A stretch of 43,299 nt of DNA from Thermoplasmata archaeon. Its GTDB lineage: Archaea > Thermoplasmatota > Poseidoniia > Poseidoniales > Thalassarchaeaceae. Numbering within the stretch: the stretch's first letter is position 1; each line of letters opens with the position of its first letter. Positions 1 through 10,400 of this stretch are shown in pieces. Made by a program: the position numbers and the translations under genes. The stretch spans positions 1 to 43,299 of the forward strand of contig PBXQ01000056.1 in assembly GCA_002727675.1 (NCBI GenBank), given 5' to 3'. A model generated the notes under the pieces. The model was not told the origin of the DNA. It saw nothing but the letters and a program-made list of their open reading frames with translations, and ran no database searches.

Positions 1-116
1 CTTAATTGCTTTCAATACTAATTATTTTGAATCATCTTTTATACGTCCTCGGTTAAACCTTAAACGATGTACGCTAAGTCGTGTTAAGGAATAGGCTACG
101 GCCAGTGGTGATATAG

Positions 117-3100
117 ATGGCTTTAACACATAATCAATGGGCAGTCGTGGCGATTACCGTCACACTATGTTTGGCAGGAACTTACAGCATTGCTGGGAGC
201 ATAATGAGTACAGCAGTAGACTACGAAGATGCTGCAGATGATATATTAGAGGATGATGAAAATAACCTTAATGATGAAACTGTAGATTCTGATGAAGATG
301 GTTTGCGTGATCGTCTAGAAAGAAACACCTATGGTACTGACCCTTATGACGAAGATACTGATGGGGATGGAATGACTGATGGATATGAAGTTGAAGCCGG
401 ATTGAATCCATTAGATAGCGGGGACGCTGGAATTGAAGATATTATCACTGAAACTGAAACTGACAGCGGAGATGACAATTCAGGTACAGATGAAACTTGG
501 CCCGACCCTGACAACGGGCCTTTGGGCGACCCTGACAAAGATGGCCTAGTTAATATTGAAGAAATGGAGTTAGGAACCGACCCGCGACGTAACGATACTG
601 ATGGTGATGGATTAAATGACAAATGGGAATCTCTTTACACATTCAACATGGCAACACAATCTGGAGAATTGACTCTTTTTGACCCATTAGATGGTAATTG
701 GGACTGTGTGCTTCTAGACCCTGAATCAGTTGCTAATTTAGAAATTACAATGGGCTCTGAACTATGGGAACAACTTGCTAATTTCGCAGGCCAGCACTCA
801 TGTGACCAAGTTTTAGATTTTGATTCTGATACGCTTTCTAACTTTGCAGAAGAAAGTTATGGGACAAATCCTCTGTCAGAAGACAGTGATGGTGATTTGA
901 TTTCCGATGATGTAGAAGTAGCAATGGCACCAATAACATTGGAAATTGTTTGTGGTAAGCCCAAATTGAATGGGCCGACCAAAGATGGTCCATTTACTAC
1001 TTTACTAAATTCATTCCCAAGCACTTACGACCCACTCAATTGGTTCTTGGAGGACATGGATGGGGATGGCCGCAATAATGGACCCGGTGACTGGGATACA
1101 GATGGAGACCAAATGCCTGATGGGTTTGAGTACTGTTTTGATACATTACTAAACCCAGCTAACGCCTCAGATGCTTTTGGCGATTATGATGAAGATGGAT
1201 TGAATAATCGTGCAGAATATGATGTTGCTCGTGTTTGGGGCGCATCAAATTTCACTAGCCCATTGCTTGCCGACACTGATGAAGATGGAATGCCCGATGG
1301 ATGGGAATCAGACAATGGAATTAATCCAGTTGATGGAGGAAACGCCTATGAAGATCCAGACTTAGATGGCTGGGATGTTGATGGAAATGGCAAAGTTGTT
1401 TATGGAGACCTAGTTGGAATTGCCAAGGTATTCTCAATTGAAGTTGAATTGATGGATTTCGTTGAACAAAATCAGACCGTCGCATATGCAAGAATTTCAC
1501 AATCAGGAGGTAACGGATACAACAATGTACCACTTAAATCGCCTTGTGCTGGTTATGTTTATTCAATACCAGCTTTGACTCTAAAAGATGGACCAGATGC
1601 AGATAATGAGGTCACTAGCAGAAATTATGTTTGGATGGAAATTGTTGAAGAGGACGAAATGTTCACCAATTTAATGGAGTATCAAGCAAGAGATCGTGAC
1701 CTTGATGGGATTATTGATGGCAGATCTACTGATCCATTGAATCCTGATACTGATAGTGATGGACTCAAAGATGGAATCGAAGTGATGGGCTGGAATATAT
1801 TGGTTGTCAGCAAGGGTGTTCACGATATTCATGTTACATCCGACCCCGGAGATGTTGATACTGATGATGATGGATTAACTGACTGGAGAGAATTTGCTGA
1901 GACTTATACAAACGCATCTAACAAAGATACTGATAGTGATGGGTTAGAAGATTATGTAGAATCGGTCGATGGCTTCCAATGGCAAGGCGAACCATATTTC
2001 ACAAATGCAAGTATGTTTGATACAGATATTGATGGTTTAGAAGATGGGGAAGAAGTAATTTTAGGATTAGATAATTATGTCACTAATGCTAATGATTCGG
2101 ATTCAGATGACGATGGTTTGAAAGATGGGAATGAGGTTTTGTATATCCCAAGGCCATGGCAAGAAGCTACTAACCCATTAGTTAATGATACAGACCAAGA
2201 TGGAATGTTAGACGGTTGGGAGATGCAAGTTGAATCAACCATGGATAATACCAATTCTCATAGTTTATGGATTACTACTTCAAACTGGCAACCTCCAGGC
2301 TGTTCAGAACAATCCTGTGCAAGAGGACCGGGCGGTTGGTTGTGGAACAATTGGATTCAAGGATTTTCATCAGGATTAGACATGAATAACGATGGTGAAG
2401 GAGACCCCAAGTATTTCCTTTGGGAAATGAACCTTACCGGTTTTTCCATACCGTCATCTGGTGGGCGCTGGGCTCTTAATCCAGCATTAGGTTCGCTAGA
2501 AGATTCAGATTATGACATTGATAATGACACGCTTCTAAATGACTTGGAAGGGCCTGACCGGTGGAATACTAATCCCGTAAATAACGATACTGACGGCGAC
2601 CGTTTGCCCGATGGCTGGGAAGTGAAATATAGCGCACAAGCAATTTCAGAAGGACTTGTAGATAATCTAACCCTAGAAAATTTAGGTGCTAGGGGTCCAA
2701 TGGATCCTGCCCTAGAAGACAGTGATTTAGATGGCATTCCAGATGGGGAAGAAGATTTCGACAGGGATGGCTTGAACCGTACAGCTGAATTGAACCGGTT
2801 TTGTCCCGATTGGAATGATCCTACGGCATTTAACTGTCATATTGATCCTAATGACCCACAAGGCGCCAAATTTTACAATGATTTAGAAAATTATACCAAT
2901 TATGAAGAAATGTTAAACAGAACTAACCCCGTTTTGAATGACACTGATGGAGATAGTTTAGACGATGGGCCCGAGGTATACTATATGGATTCAGACGGAG
3001 ATAGTATGTTCGATGGTTGGGAATATTATTTCAGATTTGATCCATTTGATGGCGGTGATGCTAATTTGGATTCTGATAATGACACCTTTTCTAATAAATG

Positions 3101-3179
3101 TGAGCATAAATGGCATACCAACCCTAAGCAAGGTAACAGTTACCCTGGACAGGGTCAACTCTGTGATCAATTTGCATAA
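117..3179 (+). CDS. Large exported Asp-rich calcium-binding repeat protein
   Basis: A 1020-aa protein with an N-terminal hydrophobic segment (residues about 8-30), read as a signal peptide or signal anchor. The rest carries more than 20 copies of a short motif of the form D-x-D-x-D-G-(L/M/I)-x-D-G-x-E, which is the calcium-loop pattern of thrombospondin type 3 and dockerin-like repeats. Copies are spread over the whole chain, separated by 20-80 residues of less repetitive sequence with many Asn-x-Ser/Thr sites. There is no C-terminal membrane segment or recognisable sorting signal, so it is either released or held by its N terminus. Such repeats usually form rigid Ca-stabilised rods. The next gene, for a membrane-anchored PKD-type protein, starts within 100 bases and is probably cotranscribed. 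The exact role is unknown; adhesion or a scaffold for surface enzymes is an inference. Confidence 0.85.
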   Translation: MALTHNQWAVVAITVTLCLAGTYSIAGSIMSTAVDYEDAADDILEDDENNLNDETVDSDEDGLRDRLERNTYGTDPYDEDTDGDGMTDGYEVEAGLNPLDSGDAGIEDIITETETDSGDDNSGTDETWPDPDNGPLGDPDKDGLVNIEEMELGTDPRRNDTDGDGLNDKWESLYTFNMATQSGELTLFDPLDGNWDCVLLDPESVANLEITMGSELWEQLANFAGQHSCDQVLDFDSDTLSNFAEESYGTNPLSEDSDGDLISDDVEVAMAPITLEIVCGKPKLNGPTKDGPFTTLLNSFPSTYDPLNWFLEDMDGDGRNNGPGDWDTDGDQMPDGFEYCFDTLLNPANASDAFGDYDEDGLNNRAEYDVARVWGASNFTSPLLADTDEDGMPDGWESDNGINPVDGGNAYEDPDLDGWDVDGNGKVVYGDLVGIAKVFSIEVELMDFVEQNQTVAYARISQSGGNGYNNVPLKSPCAGYVYSIPALTLKDGPDADNEVTSRNYVWMEIVEEDEMFTNLMEYQARDRDLDGIIDGRSTDPLNPDTDSDGLKDGIEVMGWNILVVSKGVHDIHVTSDPGDVDTDDDGLTDWREFAETYTNASNKDTDSDGLEDYVESVDGFQWQGEPYFTNASMFDTDIDGLEDGEEVILGLDNYVTNANDSDSDDDGLKDGNEVLYIPRPWQEATNPLVNDTDQDGMLDGWEMQVESTMDNTNSHSLWITTSNWQPPGCSEQSCARGPGGWLWNNWIQGFSSGLDMNNDGEGDPKYFLWEMNLTGFSIPSSGGRWALNPALGSLEDSDYDIDNDTLLNDLEGPDRWNTNPVNNDTDGDRLPDGWEVKYSAQAISEGLVDNLTLENLGARGPMDPALEDSDLDGIPDGEEDFDRDGLNRTAELNRFCPDWNDPTAFNCHIDPNDPQGAKFYNDLENYTNYEEMLNRTNPVLNDTDGDSLDDGPEVYYMDSDGDSMFDGWEYYFRFDPFDGGDANLDSDNDTFSNKCEHKWHTNPKQGNSYPGQGQLCDQFA

Positions 3180-3271
3180 TGCATTTGGCTTTACCAATTA
3201 AGGCTGAATTTGATGGTATAAGTAGTCAATTAATGCTAGGCTTGAAAGATAAGAAGTGCTTGATACAATAT

Positions 3272-4915
3272 ATGCGAGGCAAATTCCTAGTGTTAACATT
3301 AGTAATTGCCACACTTATATCACCATTTAATTCACTCACCACCATATCCCCATTAGATAAAAAATCATACTCTGATACAACTAATACTGAAATGCAACTA
3401 AATATTGACATTTCACATGGAATTACTTTATACCAAAATTTTACTTTTAATGGAACTTTATCTGATGATAAATTCCCTAATCAACTATATTTTGAAATCC
3501 TTTTAGAAGGAGAATTAATGTATCAAGAATCATTAATTGAAAATACTATCATGAATAATCATGACCAAATAACTGGAATTAAATCGTGGGATTTTTATGC
3601 AAATATTAGCAATATTGGGATTACTTGCTCTTGCTTGTTAAGCATGATAGCTATTGATGATTACCAGCAATTAACTAAAGTAGATACTCTAATTTTCCTC
3701 CAAAATAATAATACTAATCAGCATATTCAAGATTTATCTAAGCAAACAAATATCATAATAAATAGCCCTGAATCAAATATTAATTGGCGTGGGAATCTAA
3801 ATGTCAGTGGATTCACAATTAGTCAAGATGGTACTCATACAATGGTAGAATGGGCAATAATAAAAACTAATCAAGCAAACCATTTCTGTTCTAGAGGATA
3901 TTTATCAAATCATTTTATCGTTGATGATTGGAATGACTATTCAATTTCAAGAAATTCCAACCATTTCACTGCTCAAATTGATACAATTAGTTTAGATGAT
4001 GGGTGGTGGTTAATTGCTGCTAGAAGTAATAGCGATAGTATGAATTATTCACCAATTAGTTGTACTACAGTAGCACTACATAATAAAAAACCAATTGCAC
4101 ATTTAAGTGGGACGTCTGAATTAAATGAATCGGAAATCGCCCGTTTTGATGCCTCTAATTCAGATGACCCGTTTTGGGGGAAAGACGGGCTAAGGTTTAC
4201 ATTCATAATTAAAAAAGAAGGTGATAGCTCACCTCCTCAAATAAATGATTTGGGAACAAATAGAAGTTGGAATTGGTATGCTAATTATTCTGGAATTTAC
4301 GACATAATGGTACTTGTTACTGATTCTTCTGGACTTTCTAATAGTACAAACATGACCCTTGTTGTCAACAACATAGCGCCTATCGCGATTGCAAGTATAG
4401 AAGGAATAATATTTACTGATGAAAATGTAATTAGGCTACCATACTCAGATTTTTGGGAAATAGATGCTAGTCAATCAATAGATACTGAAAATGACCGAAA
4501 TGGGCTATCTTTTATTTGGTTCATAGATGGTAATCCAGTATCCCTAGGCGAGAAACAAATATTGAGATTAGAATTACTTAAAGACACTGATAAACAACAT
4601 CTATTGACGTTAAGCGTCACAGATGATGATGGGCATTCCGATCATACTGAAGTATTCATTGGTATTGAAAATACTAAATCAGACCCCTTAATGGTTGAAA
4701 CAAAATCATTTACTGAAAAAATTATACATTCAGTAGGCGGAGAATTGAACATGATGTTGATATTTATGTTTATATTAGTTTCAATATCATTCATCACATT
4801 AACTATCACCAAATCTGATAAGTCTAGCGACATACCAAAATGGGTATCAAGAAAAAACAACTCAAATGATAAAGATGAAGATAAATCTCATTTTATTGAT
4901 GAAGAAATGGACTGA
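3272..4915 (+). CDS. Membrane-anchored surface protein with PKD-like domains
   Basis: About 547 aa from the start chosen here. The open frame begins at 3179, overlapping the previous stop, but the ATG at 3272 places a clean signal peptide (MRGKFLVLTLVIATLISPF) at the very N terminus, so it is preferred. Two PKD/Ig-like modules are visible in the second half: each has a proline-ala-hydrophobic opening ('KPIAHLSG', 'APIAIASI'), a 'D-A-S-x-S-x-D' turn and a 'LxVTDxxG' strand. A single C-terminal transmembrane helix ('MLIFMFILVSISFITLTI') is followed by a short charged cytoplasmic tail, giving a type I topology. The first half is not recognised. It follows the repeat protein at 117-3179 closely, so the two may form a surface pair. 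Function is not known. Confidence 0.8.
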   Translation: MRGKFLVLTLVIATLISPFNSLTTISPLDKKSYSDTTNTEMQLNIDISHGITLYQNFTFNGTLSDDKFPNQLYFEILLEGELMYQESLIENTIMNNHDQITGIKSWDFYANISNIGITCSCLLSMIAIDDYQQLTKVDTLIFLQNNNTNQHIQDLSKQTNIIINSPESNINWRGNLNVSGFTISQDGTHTMVEWAIIKTNQANHFCSRGYLSNHFIVDDWNDYSISRNSNHFTAQIDTISLDDGWWLIAARSNSDSMNYSPISCTTVALHNKKPIAHLSGTSELNESEIARFDASNSDDPFWGKDGLRFTFIIKKEGDSSPPQINDLGTNRSWNWYANYSGIYDIMVLVTDSSGLSNSTNMTLVVNNIAPIAIASIEGIIFTDENVIRLPYSDFWEIDASQSIDTENDRNGLSFIWFIDGNPVSLGEKQILRLELLKDTDKQHLLTLSVTDDDGHSDHTEVFIGIENTKSDPLMVETKSFTEKIIHSVGGELNMMLIFMFILVSISFITLTITKSDKSSDIPKWVSRKNNSNDKDEDKSHFIDEEMD

Positions 4916-4990
4916 ATGATAAATAAGTAGCCTGTTTGACGCAGGTCTATGTTTGAAGGGGGTGGCGACAAGCATAGGGATTCTTCTTCA

Positions 4991-6295
4991 ATGATTACGA
5001 ATGAAGAGTACTGCCATCGTCAATCAGCTTTTTTGGCTGATATCCCCTTAGATAACGTTGTTTTAATCCCAACGAATCCCGTAATGGTTAGGTCAAGAGA
5101 TACTAATTTTCCTTTCAGAGCTAACTCATACATTCTATATTTGTGTGGATGGAATGAACCAGAGGGATTATGGATGGCTCACCATAATGGAACCAAGTGG
5201 ATTACATCATTATTTGTCCAACCTAGAGATGAAAAGAAAGAAATCTGGGAAGGGCGACGAATTGGTGTAGAACAAGCATCCACACAATTCCCAGTAGATG
5301 AAGCATATTCGATTGATGATTTAGATGAAGTAATTAAGTCCTTACTATCAGATAGTAAAGGTATAAATTATATTCAAGGACTTAATTCTAATTTAGATGA
5401 ATTAGTAAAACAATCTGGATCTAAATATTCCGATCCAAGACCTGTATTAGATTCTTTAAGAATACTTAAGTCCCCACAAGAAATTGAAGTAATGAAAAAA
5501 TCCGCAGAAATAGCATCTCAAGCACATATTAATTCTATGAAAGCAGGCCACCCAAATGTTGGAGAATGGGAATTACAATCAGTAATAGAATCACATTTTG
5601 TTAATTGCAAGAGCACCTGGGCCTATCCATCAATTGTAGGAGGAGGTGAGAATGCTACAATATTGCATTACAAGTCCAATAACGAAGTCATAAATGATGG
5701 AGAATTGGTCCTAATTGATGCAGGTTGTGAAGTTTTAGGTTATGCTTCAGACATTACAAGAACATGGCCAGTAAATGGCACTTTTTCTCAACCACAAAGG
5801 GAAATTTACGAACTTGTACTTAAAGCACAATTAGCAGCAATTGAAGCATGTAAAGTAAATAATCATTGGAAATCAATGCATGAAGCAGCATCAATAGTTA
5901 TTGCACAGGGATTGATAGATCTGGGCATTTTACAATGCTCATTGAAAGATGCATTGGGAGATAATTTTGATGGGCAATACCGAAAATTCTTCATGCATGG
6001 TACTGGACACTTACTTGGACTGGACGTTCATGATGTAGGAGGAGGAAGACAAGGAGATGATTCACCAGGACCCTTACTACAACCAGGTATGGTTGTTACA
6101 GTAGAACCGGGGCTATACTTTGCATCATGGCGAAGTGATATTGATGTCCCAGACAGATACGCTGGCATTGGAATTAGAATAGAAGATGACATATTAATTA
6201 CTGATGATGGGCCTGTTAATTTATCCGAAAATTGTCCTAAATCTATCGAGATGATCGAAGCATTAGTTGGGTCAGGAGGTGGAAATCATGTCTAA
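4991..6295 (+). CDS. pepP: Xaa-Pro aminopeptidase (M24B)
   Basis: Aminopeptidase P family enzyme that removes an N-terminal residue preceding proline. The N-terminal AMP_N domain is visible from 'EEYCHRQSAFLADIP' through 'FPFRANSYILYLCGWNEPE', which matches bacterial PepP closely. The C-terminal pita-bread domain has the dinuclear metal ligands in order: two Asp ('LIDAGCEVLGYASDITRTW'), His ('HGTGHLLGLDVHD'), Glu ('TVEPGLYF') and Glu ('IGIRIEDD'). The frame is open from an ATG at 4949, but the family alignment begins at the ATG at 4991, giving 434 aa, so that start is preferred. The 3' end overlaps mqnC by 8 bases, so the two are translated together. With proline dehydrogenase elsewhere in the window it could serve use of proline-containing peptides. 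Confidence 0.93.
   Translation: MITNEEYCHRQSAFLADIPLDNVVLIPTNPVMVRSRDTNFPFRANSYILYLCGWNEPEGLWMAHHNGTKWITSLFVQPRDEKKEIWEGRRIGVEQASTQFPVDEAYSIDDLDEVIKSLLSDSKGINYIQGLNSNLDELVKQSGSKYSDPRPVLDSLRILKSPQEIEVMKKSAEIASQAHINSMKAGHPNVGEWELQSVIESHFVNCKSTWAYPSIVGGGENATILHYKSNNEVINDGELVLIDAGCEVLGYASDITRTWPVNGTFSQPQREIYELVLKAQLAAIEACKVNNHWKSMHEAASIVIAQGLIDLGILQCSLKDALGDNFDGQYRKFFMHGTGHLLGLDVHDVGGGRQGDDSPGPLLQPGMVVTVEPGLYFASWRSDIDVPDRYAGIGIRIEDDILITDDGPVNLSENCPKSIEMIEALVGSGGGNHV
6274..6281 (+). promoter_or_regulatory. Shine-Dalgarno site of mqnC
   Basis: AGGAGGTG lies inside the last codons of pepP, six bases before the ATG at 6288. It decides the mqnC start in favour of 6288 over the in-frame ATG at 6267. 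Confidence 0.75.
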
Positions 6296-7460
6296 TTGGA
6301 GAGATATACTTACTCGGCAGATGCAAGATGATCCTCCTAGACTAACAATTGATGAAGCAATTATCCTATACAATGAATCCGATCTCAATCACTTACGCCA
6401 AGCGGCATTTAATAGAAAAAAACAAATTCACTCACCTGAACAAGTAACTTATCTGATTGATCGTAATATTAACTATGGCAATGCATGTACAATTAACTGT
6501 CAGTTTTGTTCTTTTTATGTGCCCCCTAATTCTGAAAATGCATATTTACAGACAAAAGAACAAATTAGCGCTAGAATTCGTGAATTGGAAGATATTGGTG
6601 GCTCACGGATTTTAATGCAAGGAGGTGTAGATCCAAACCTAGAGATTGAATGGTATGAAAACTTATTATCATATTTGCAAATTAATCACCCTAGTATTCA
6701 TTTAGATTGTTTTTCACCAATTGAAATTGAGGGTATAGCTGAAGTGTGTGGCATGAATACATTAGATGTGCTATCCCGTTTGAAAAATTCGGGTTTACAC
6801 GGCTTACCTGGTGGCGGGGCTGAAATGCTCGTTGATGACGTACGCCTAGATATTTCACCTAAAAAAGGTGGAGCTGGAAATTGGCTTAAAATCATGAGTG
6901 AAGCACATTCAATTGGATTAATCACTAGTGCTACAAACGTAATTGGATTTGGTGAAACAAATAAACAAAGAATTTTACATATGAATCAAATAAGAGAGCT
7001 TCAAGATAGTTCAATTAAACAAGGTTTACAAGGATTCACTTCTTTTATTTCTTGGACAGCACAATTAGAAAATAATTCATTTGGGAAAAAACACAAGGGT
7101 AAAATTTTGCCTATTCAACCCCCAGAATACTTGAGGCACGTGGCTATTTCAAGACTTTTTTTAGATAATATTGATCATATTCAAGCATCTTGGTTAACTA
7201 TGGGAATAGATATTGCACAATTAGCACTATTCGGAGGTGCTGATGATATAGGTTCAACCATGATGGAGGAAAATGTAGTTTCTGCAGCAGGAACTACTAA
7301 GGTACTTTGTACTGAAGAAGAATTGCAATACGCCATTACTAAAGCTGGATTTAAACCCAAAAGAAGAGACTCTGAATACAACCTACTTGAAACTCCTAAA
7401 TTAGTCATAGAAGCGCATCAATATATTTCACCACCAATGATTCAATATAATGTTCTATAG
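6288..7460 (+). CDS. mqnC: Radical SAM cyclic dehypoxanthinyl futalosine synthase (MqnC)
   Basis: A 390-aa radical SAM enzyme. The 4Fe-4S motif CxxxCxxC is Cys67/71/74 ('ACTINCQFCSFY'). The family also contains CofH and MqnE. MqnC is favoured by 'LPGGGAEMLVDDVR', 'ISPKK', 'QASWLTMGIDIAQLALFGGADDIG' and 'STMMEENVVSAAG', which are typical of the enzyme that cyclises dehypoxanthine futalosine in the futalosine route to menaquinone. CofH of F420 synthesis has a different C-terminal signature. The start is set by a strong Shine-Dalgarno. It overlaps pepP and converges with the lipoprotein gene ending at 7471. No other mqn gene is in this window, so the pathway must be encoded elsewhere or the enzyme has another role. 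Confidence 0.85.
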   Translation: MSNWRDILTRQMQDDPPRLTIDEAIILYNESDLNHLRQAAFNRKKQIHSPEQVTYLIDRNINYGNACTINCQFCSFYVPPNSENAYLQTKEQISARIRELEDIGGSRILMQGGVDPNLEIEWYENLLSYLQINHPSIHLDCFSPIEIEGIAEVCGMNTLDVLSRLKNSGLHGLPGGGAEMLVDDVRLDISPKKGGAGNWLKIMSEAHSIGLITSATNVIGFGETNKQRILHMNQIRELQDSSIKQGLQGFTSFISWTAQLENNSFGKKHKGKILPIQPPEYLRHVAISRLFLDNIDHIQASWLTMGIDIAQLALFGGADDIGSTMMEENVVSAAGTTKVLCTEEELQYAITKAGFKPKRRDSEYNLLETPKLVIEAHQYISPPMIQYNVL

Positions 7461-7470
7461 CAACTTATTA

Positions 7471-10400
7471 TCAATCATCTATTGAAGATAAGAAGTAATC
7501 ATCCCTCAACCAAGCCTCAATTTGAGGGGATAAAATAATCTCACCATTAGAATCATTTTGTAATGGTGAATAAGGCTCATGTGTAAACATCTGGATACTG
7601 ATGTTAATGTTACTAATATTTGTATAATATACAATGTAAGAAGTGACTCTAATGTCTTGATTAGTACCGCTACTTTGCTCGTTTTGAGGGATGTAGTTTA
7701 CACCATCGTAAAGTCCCTGATATTGCATCAAATTAGAGCCGCCTGACCAGTCAACCCAATTTGTTATATCCCAAACCCATGGTTTAGTATCTTGGCCAGC
7801 GCACCATCCTGCGCGACCATATGGCCAAGAACCCTTTTGGTTAGCTACAGTCCCCGCATGAGTTTCCTTTGCGCAACCCTCACGATCACTACTTACAGTA
7901 CTATTACCAGCCATAGGGTGATCTTCCTGTGTAACAAAACCATTCATAGAAAAACGATGCTCATGATTGCAGAACTCAGCACAATTAGCATCATCCTTAC
8001 CAAAACCATGACCTGTCACAACAGATGAAATAACAACCTTGTCGGTACCTGATGGAATTGACAAGTTATGGATTCTCTTATACTGTGACTGATTATTGTA
8101 TTCTCCGCGGAAAGTCCCTCCGCTAAATGCATATTCGGCAGAAGTTGGTCGTAACCCATCATCATCCCATGTGGAAAGATAAACAGAGATATTCAGCCAA
8201 CCACCATTTGCACCACCATAACGGAACTCCTGTAACCCACCACCCTGTACCATGAACAGATAGGTGCTTATGTCAGTAAGCCAACGACCCTCCCTGCCAT
8301 ATGTAGTAATATAACGAACAAACTCATCACCACAAGTTGAGTGGTTACCTACCTCTTGACAGATATTCAATCGCTGATCATAATCCCATTCATGACAACC
8401 ACCCCAAGTACCGTCACTTTTCTGATACCTATCTCTCCTCTCACTACATCCATGGTGCATGTAAACCTCCATAGTATTGAATGACAACATGGTTGTTGAA
8501 TTTGGAAAAGTTCCGTTTGCAAATGATTTATGTCCAGACCCCCAGCCACCTGAATGCCTCTGTGATTGCCATAAATCTACTACAGTAATAGCAGAATCAT
8601 GCTTACGCATTTCAACAGGATACTCGGCATTCCACATTTGTGGCTCCTTAGCTAAGTAATCAAAACGGTATTCCGGTTCAGAAGACCACGACCTAGCCCA
8701 ATTATACAACGAACCTATTTCCCTCCATTGTTGGAATCGGTCTATACCATAGTAAAATTGACTCCATGAGGAAATTACAGAACCTAATCCACCACCAATA
8801 GAACCTGCTTGCTGATAAACAAAATGAACATTATCGTCAACCCATAATTTGCCTTCTTCGTTTTGGGTATTACGGTATGAATTTACTCTATTGGCCATTG
8901 CATCAACATCTGACTGCCAATCACTATCATATGAACCAAAGAATATATGGCAATTTTCAGGTACTTCAGACAACAATGTTCCAACATTCTGATTCCATAT
9001 ACTGCTCATGTATGAACTAGAACTCTGCAAGAATATGAATAGATAGGTACTATTTCCATCCCATTGGATTGAAAAACGCCAATTCCCATCAAATTTAGTA
9101 TTGAATGAAAAATCTGAAGCCTTGCCAAAACGGGAATTAGAATATGATCCTGTGCTCCAACTTACTGGGTGCTGGATAACGGCACATCCATCAACATCTA
9201 CAGACCACCTATTAGGTGAATTAGGACATACATCGACATTAGCATAAACCCCATCACCATCTAAGTCAGCACAACCTTGCTCATTGACTAATAGCCCAGT
9301 GGGGGTGCCTTCACATTGGTCAACATCATCCATCACCCCATCATTATCTGAATCCCATTCATACTCAGCACATCCAAATTCATTAACAGAAAAACCTATG
9401 ATTGTTTCCGGGCAGGTGTCATTAGAATCTAATACTGAATCATTATCATCATCTAAATCTTCATCAGAATCCCTACAACCGTCTGAATCCCTGTCATTAA
9501 TTGAACTTGGAAACCAGCCAATTACCCCCTTAGGACACAAATCATTAACATCTTGAATGCCATCATTATCATCATCTAAATCAAAATCACTGTCCCTACA
9601 ACCATCCCGATCATAATCTGAAACAAATGATGATGTCCACCCATAAGGTGAATCAAGGCAGTCATCATCTAGATCAATTACACCATCACCATCATCATCA
9701 TCATCCTCAGAATCATCTCTACATCCATCGCCATCTTTATCATTAATAGGATTAGAAAACCAACCTAATTCTCCCTTTTCACAATTATCATCTATATCTT
9801 GAACACCATCATTATCATCGTCATTGTCCTCAGTAGCATCTTTGCATCCATCAGAATCATAATCCATGGTAGGCAGACGAATAGAATCACCATTAGGACA
9901 TGAATCAAAATCATCAGGTATTCCGTCATCATCAGCATCAGCGACTAACTCATCTAGTATATTCCCTGAGACATTTGTACTAACAACAGAAAGAGTATAG
10001 AGGCCACAATTTGCAATTACAAGTGCTGAGAAATTTTGTTCAGGTGTTAGAATAATGTGGAAAGAACCAGAATTTGAATCAAAAAATATCATATCTGATG
10101 AAAAATTAATTCTTGCCGTATTATTTCCAATAACATTGTCTCCCCAAATTATGCCACCATTTAATGAGCATGATTCGATGAAATTATGTTCTAATTGGCC
10201 CGTAATCTGGACTTCATCGCCACTTTCAAACCAAATCTGTTTACGCCAAATTGTTAATGTAGCATCATCTTCATCAGGCAGTAATATTGTAAATTCTTTA
10301 GTTAAAGACTCTGATTGTTTTTCAGCTTTATCTAATGCAGTCACAGTCACAGAATAATTACCTGGCTCAAGGTCTTCAATTATGAATTCCCAATATCCTT

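Noticed and set aside
1-116. Possible gene or RNA at the left edge
   Set aside because: The sequence is AT-rich with no supported frame, tRNA or hairpin; it is probably the promoter region of the first gene.
344-622. Ser/Pro-rich open frame on the minus strand inside the first gene
   Set aside because: It is the antisense image of GAT/GAC-rich Asp codons. Similar frames occur opposite other Asp-rich repeats (2510-2737, 9284-9556), with no start signal or recognisable domain.
117-3179. Possible CRISPR or satellite array, from repeated GATGATGATGG-like words
   Set aside because: Repeats are irregularly spaced, keep reading frame and encode calcium loops.
6267-7460. CofH (F420 synthesis) as the identity of the radical SAM gene
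   Set aside because: The 'LPGGGAEMLVD' and 'STMMEENVVSAAG' signatures fit MqnC better. The alternative stays open to phylogeny.
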